Source: Candidatus Onthomorpha intestinigallinarum (lineage in GTDB: Bacteria > Bacteroidota > Bacteroidia > Bacteroidales > P3). Taken from it: 6,947 bases of DNA. Each line of letters begins with the position of its first letter. Position 1 is the stretch's first letter. The notes beneath the pieces were generated by a model that saw only the letters and a list, made by a program, of their open reading frames with translations, was not told the origin of the DNA and did not search any database. The position numbers and the translations under genes are program-made. This document shows, in pieces, positions 6,028-6,947 of the stretch. Where the stretch lies: the NCBI GenBank assembly GCA_019114015.1, contig DXGG01000101.1, positions 1 to 6,947 on the forward strand, in the 5' to 3' direction.

Positions 6028-6947
6028 TTAGGTATGGAAAACGAATGCGGACATCAAATAGAACATGCCTGCACCGGCAAGATATCCGAGCAATGCCCAA
6101 AGCGTTATCTTTTTCAAGTACCAGATGAAGTCTATTTTCTCCATTCCCATAACGGCAACACCTGCTGCAGAACCGATGATTAACAGGCTGCCTCCCGTAC
6201 CTGCACAGTATGCAAGGCCTTCCCAGAAAGCACCGTCAACCGCAAAATGCCCTACGGCTTCTATCGGATACATGCCCATGGCGGCTGCAACCAAAGGGAC
6301 GTTGTCTATGACTGAAGAAAGAAATCCTATAATCAGATTTATCACATATACGTTACCCAGTTTGTCCAATGATTCGGATAGAAGTTTGAGGTGTCCTGCC
6401 TCGTTCAGACAACTTACGGCCATAAGTATTCCGAGGAAGAAAAGAACGGAAGGGGTGTCCACCCTTTGTATTATTGACGTCACGTTCAGACGTGAATACA
6501 TTTCAGGTTTGTTCTTGTGCATTATTTCGGTCGTCACCCACAATATACCCAGGCCCAAAAGAATACCCAGATAAGGAGGAAGATGCGTTATCGTTTTGAA
6601 TACAGGTACGAACAGCAACAGACCCACTCCCATGCAGAGTATAATCTTGCTTTGTTTCCTTGAAATGCTTGAAACGGTGGCTTCATCGTTTTGCTTTGGT
6701 CTTTCAACGTTTCCTTTCATTGACAAACTGATTGCAGCAACCGGAACAAGCAATGAAATCAATGCAGGCAGGAATGTTTCCAATATTATCTTTCCTGCGG
6801 TTATGTTTCCTTTTATCCAAAGCATTATGGTGGTCACGTCGCCTATAGGAGACCACGAACCGCCTGCATTTGCCGCCAATATGACCATACCGCAGAAGAA
6901 CCAGCGCGTCTTTTGGTCCTGAATCAACTTTCTCAACAGGGCGCATA
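6028..6947 (-). CDS. nhaD: NhaD-type Na+/H+ antiporter, copy 2 (5' end outside window)
   Basis: The C-terminal part of a second NhaD antiporter; the reading frame is open to the window edge. Visible residues correspond to copy 1 from about residue 123 to the last (428) with no gaps. I count 19 differences over 302 residues (about 94% identity). Both the ion-site segment (here ANAGGSWSPIGDVTT, with Ser where copy 1 has Ala153) and the second hairpin SSVIDNVPLVAAAMG are intact, so the protein is probably functional. There is no internal start: the TTG at 6936-6934 is just the conserved Leu of ALLRKL, and upstream codons continue as CAL, matching copy 1. Six of the differences cluster between copy 1 positions 186 and 198, before the central hydrophilic loop. 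The stop is 7 bp before the hydrolase start, which suggests an operon nhaD2-hydrolase-nhaD1. Confidence 0.93.
   Translation of the reverse strand, partial: CALLRKLIQDQKTRWFFCGMVILAANAGGSWSPIGDVTTIMLWIKGNITAGKIILETFLPALISLLVPVAAISLSMKGNVERPKQNDEATVSSISRKQSKIILCMGVGLLLFVPVFKTITHLPPYLGILLGLGILWVTTEIMHKNKPEMYSRLNVTSIIQRVDTPSVLFFLGILMAVSCLNEAGHLKLLSESLDKLGNVYVINLIIGFLSSVIDNVPLVAAAMGMYPIEAVGHFAVDGAFWEGLAYCAGTGGSLLIIGSAAGVAVMGMEKIDFIWYLKKITLWALLGYLAGAGMFYLMSAFVFHT
6028..6947 (-). repeat. Direct repeat unit B (3' part of nhaD copy 2)
   Basis: Partner of 3392-4311 in the same orientation and without gaps. Perfect blocks include 6095-6152 (58 bp). The repeat ends at or a few bases after the stop codon, directly before the hydrolase gene, and runs off the window edge at the other side. 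Confidence 0.93.

Noticed and set aside
6934..6936. TTG as start codon of a short 302-residue NhaD
   Set aside because: The upstream codons continue in frame to the window edge and match copy 1 (I-C-A-L before L-R-K-L). The gene is cut by the window, not naturally short.
1..6947. Search for CRISPR arrays, tRNA or rRNA genes, insertion sequences and phage genes
   Set aside because: No short regularly spaced repeats, no tRNA-like arms or CCA ends, no transposase motifs and no inverted terminal repeats were seen. The only long repeat is the nhaD pair.

Overview
The window looks like ordinary chromosome of a member of the Bacteroidetes, most likely Bacteroidales. This rests on the style of the Rel/SpoT protein (RFRDW in the synthetase loop, NGYEALH), the NhaD-type antiporter signatures, the secreted alpha/beta hydrolase family, A-rich leaders without Shine-Dalgarno sites before the minus-strand genes, and frequent ATA (Ile) and AGG (Arg) codons in all genes. 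GC is moderate by eye and codon style does not change along the window, so nothing suggests recent foreign DNA. The genus cannot be fixed from this sequence.

Layout: bases 5-2686 on the plus strand hold a tight two-gene unit, tadA (tRNA adenosine deaminase) followed 3 bp later by a full-length bifunctional rel/spoT (p)ppGpp synthetase-hydrolase. It runs head-on into a minus-strand gene cluster, with only 4 bp between the rel stop and the comF stop. Read in the direction of minus-strand transcription, that cluster is: nhaD copy 2 (6947-6028, 5' end outside the window), an exported alpha/beta hydrolase (6020-4755, 7 bp downstream of copy 2), nhaD copy 1 (4678-3392, complete, 428 aa), and a comF/comFC-type phosphoribosyltransferase-fold protein (3338-2691).

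The most notable structure is the pair of nhaD genes in direct orientation. Over the 302 aligned residues that both copies show, I count 19 differences and no gaps (about 94% identity), with about 92% DNA identity in a 240-bp stretch I counted. The hydrolase gene lies between them. This is a recent tandem duplication, or an older one kept alike by gene conversion, with a hydrolase translationally close-coupled to the upstream copy. The antiporters would exchange Na+ (or Li+) for H+ at the inner membrane. The hydrolase carries a signal peptide and acts outside the cytoplasm on an unknown ester or amide substrate.

I found no RNA genes, CRISPR array, insertion sequence, riboswitch or convincing rho-independent terminator. 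The only gene-free stretches are short: 53 bp at 3339-3391 and 76 bp at 4679-4754. I do not see a clearly new biological system; the nhaD-hydrolase-nhaD arrangement is the best candidate for a second look.
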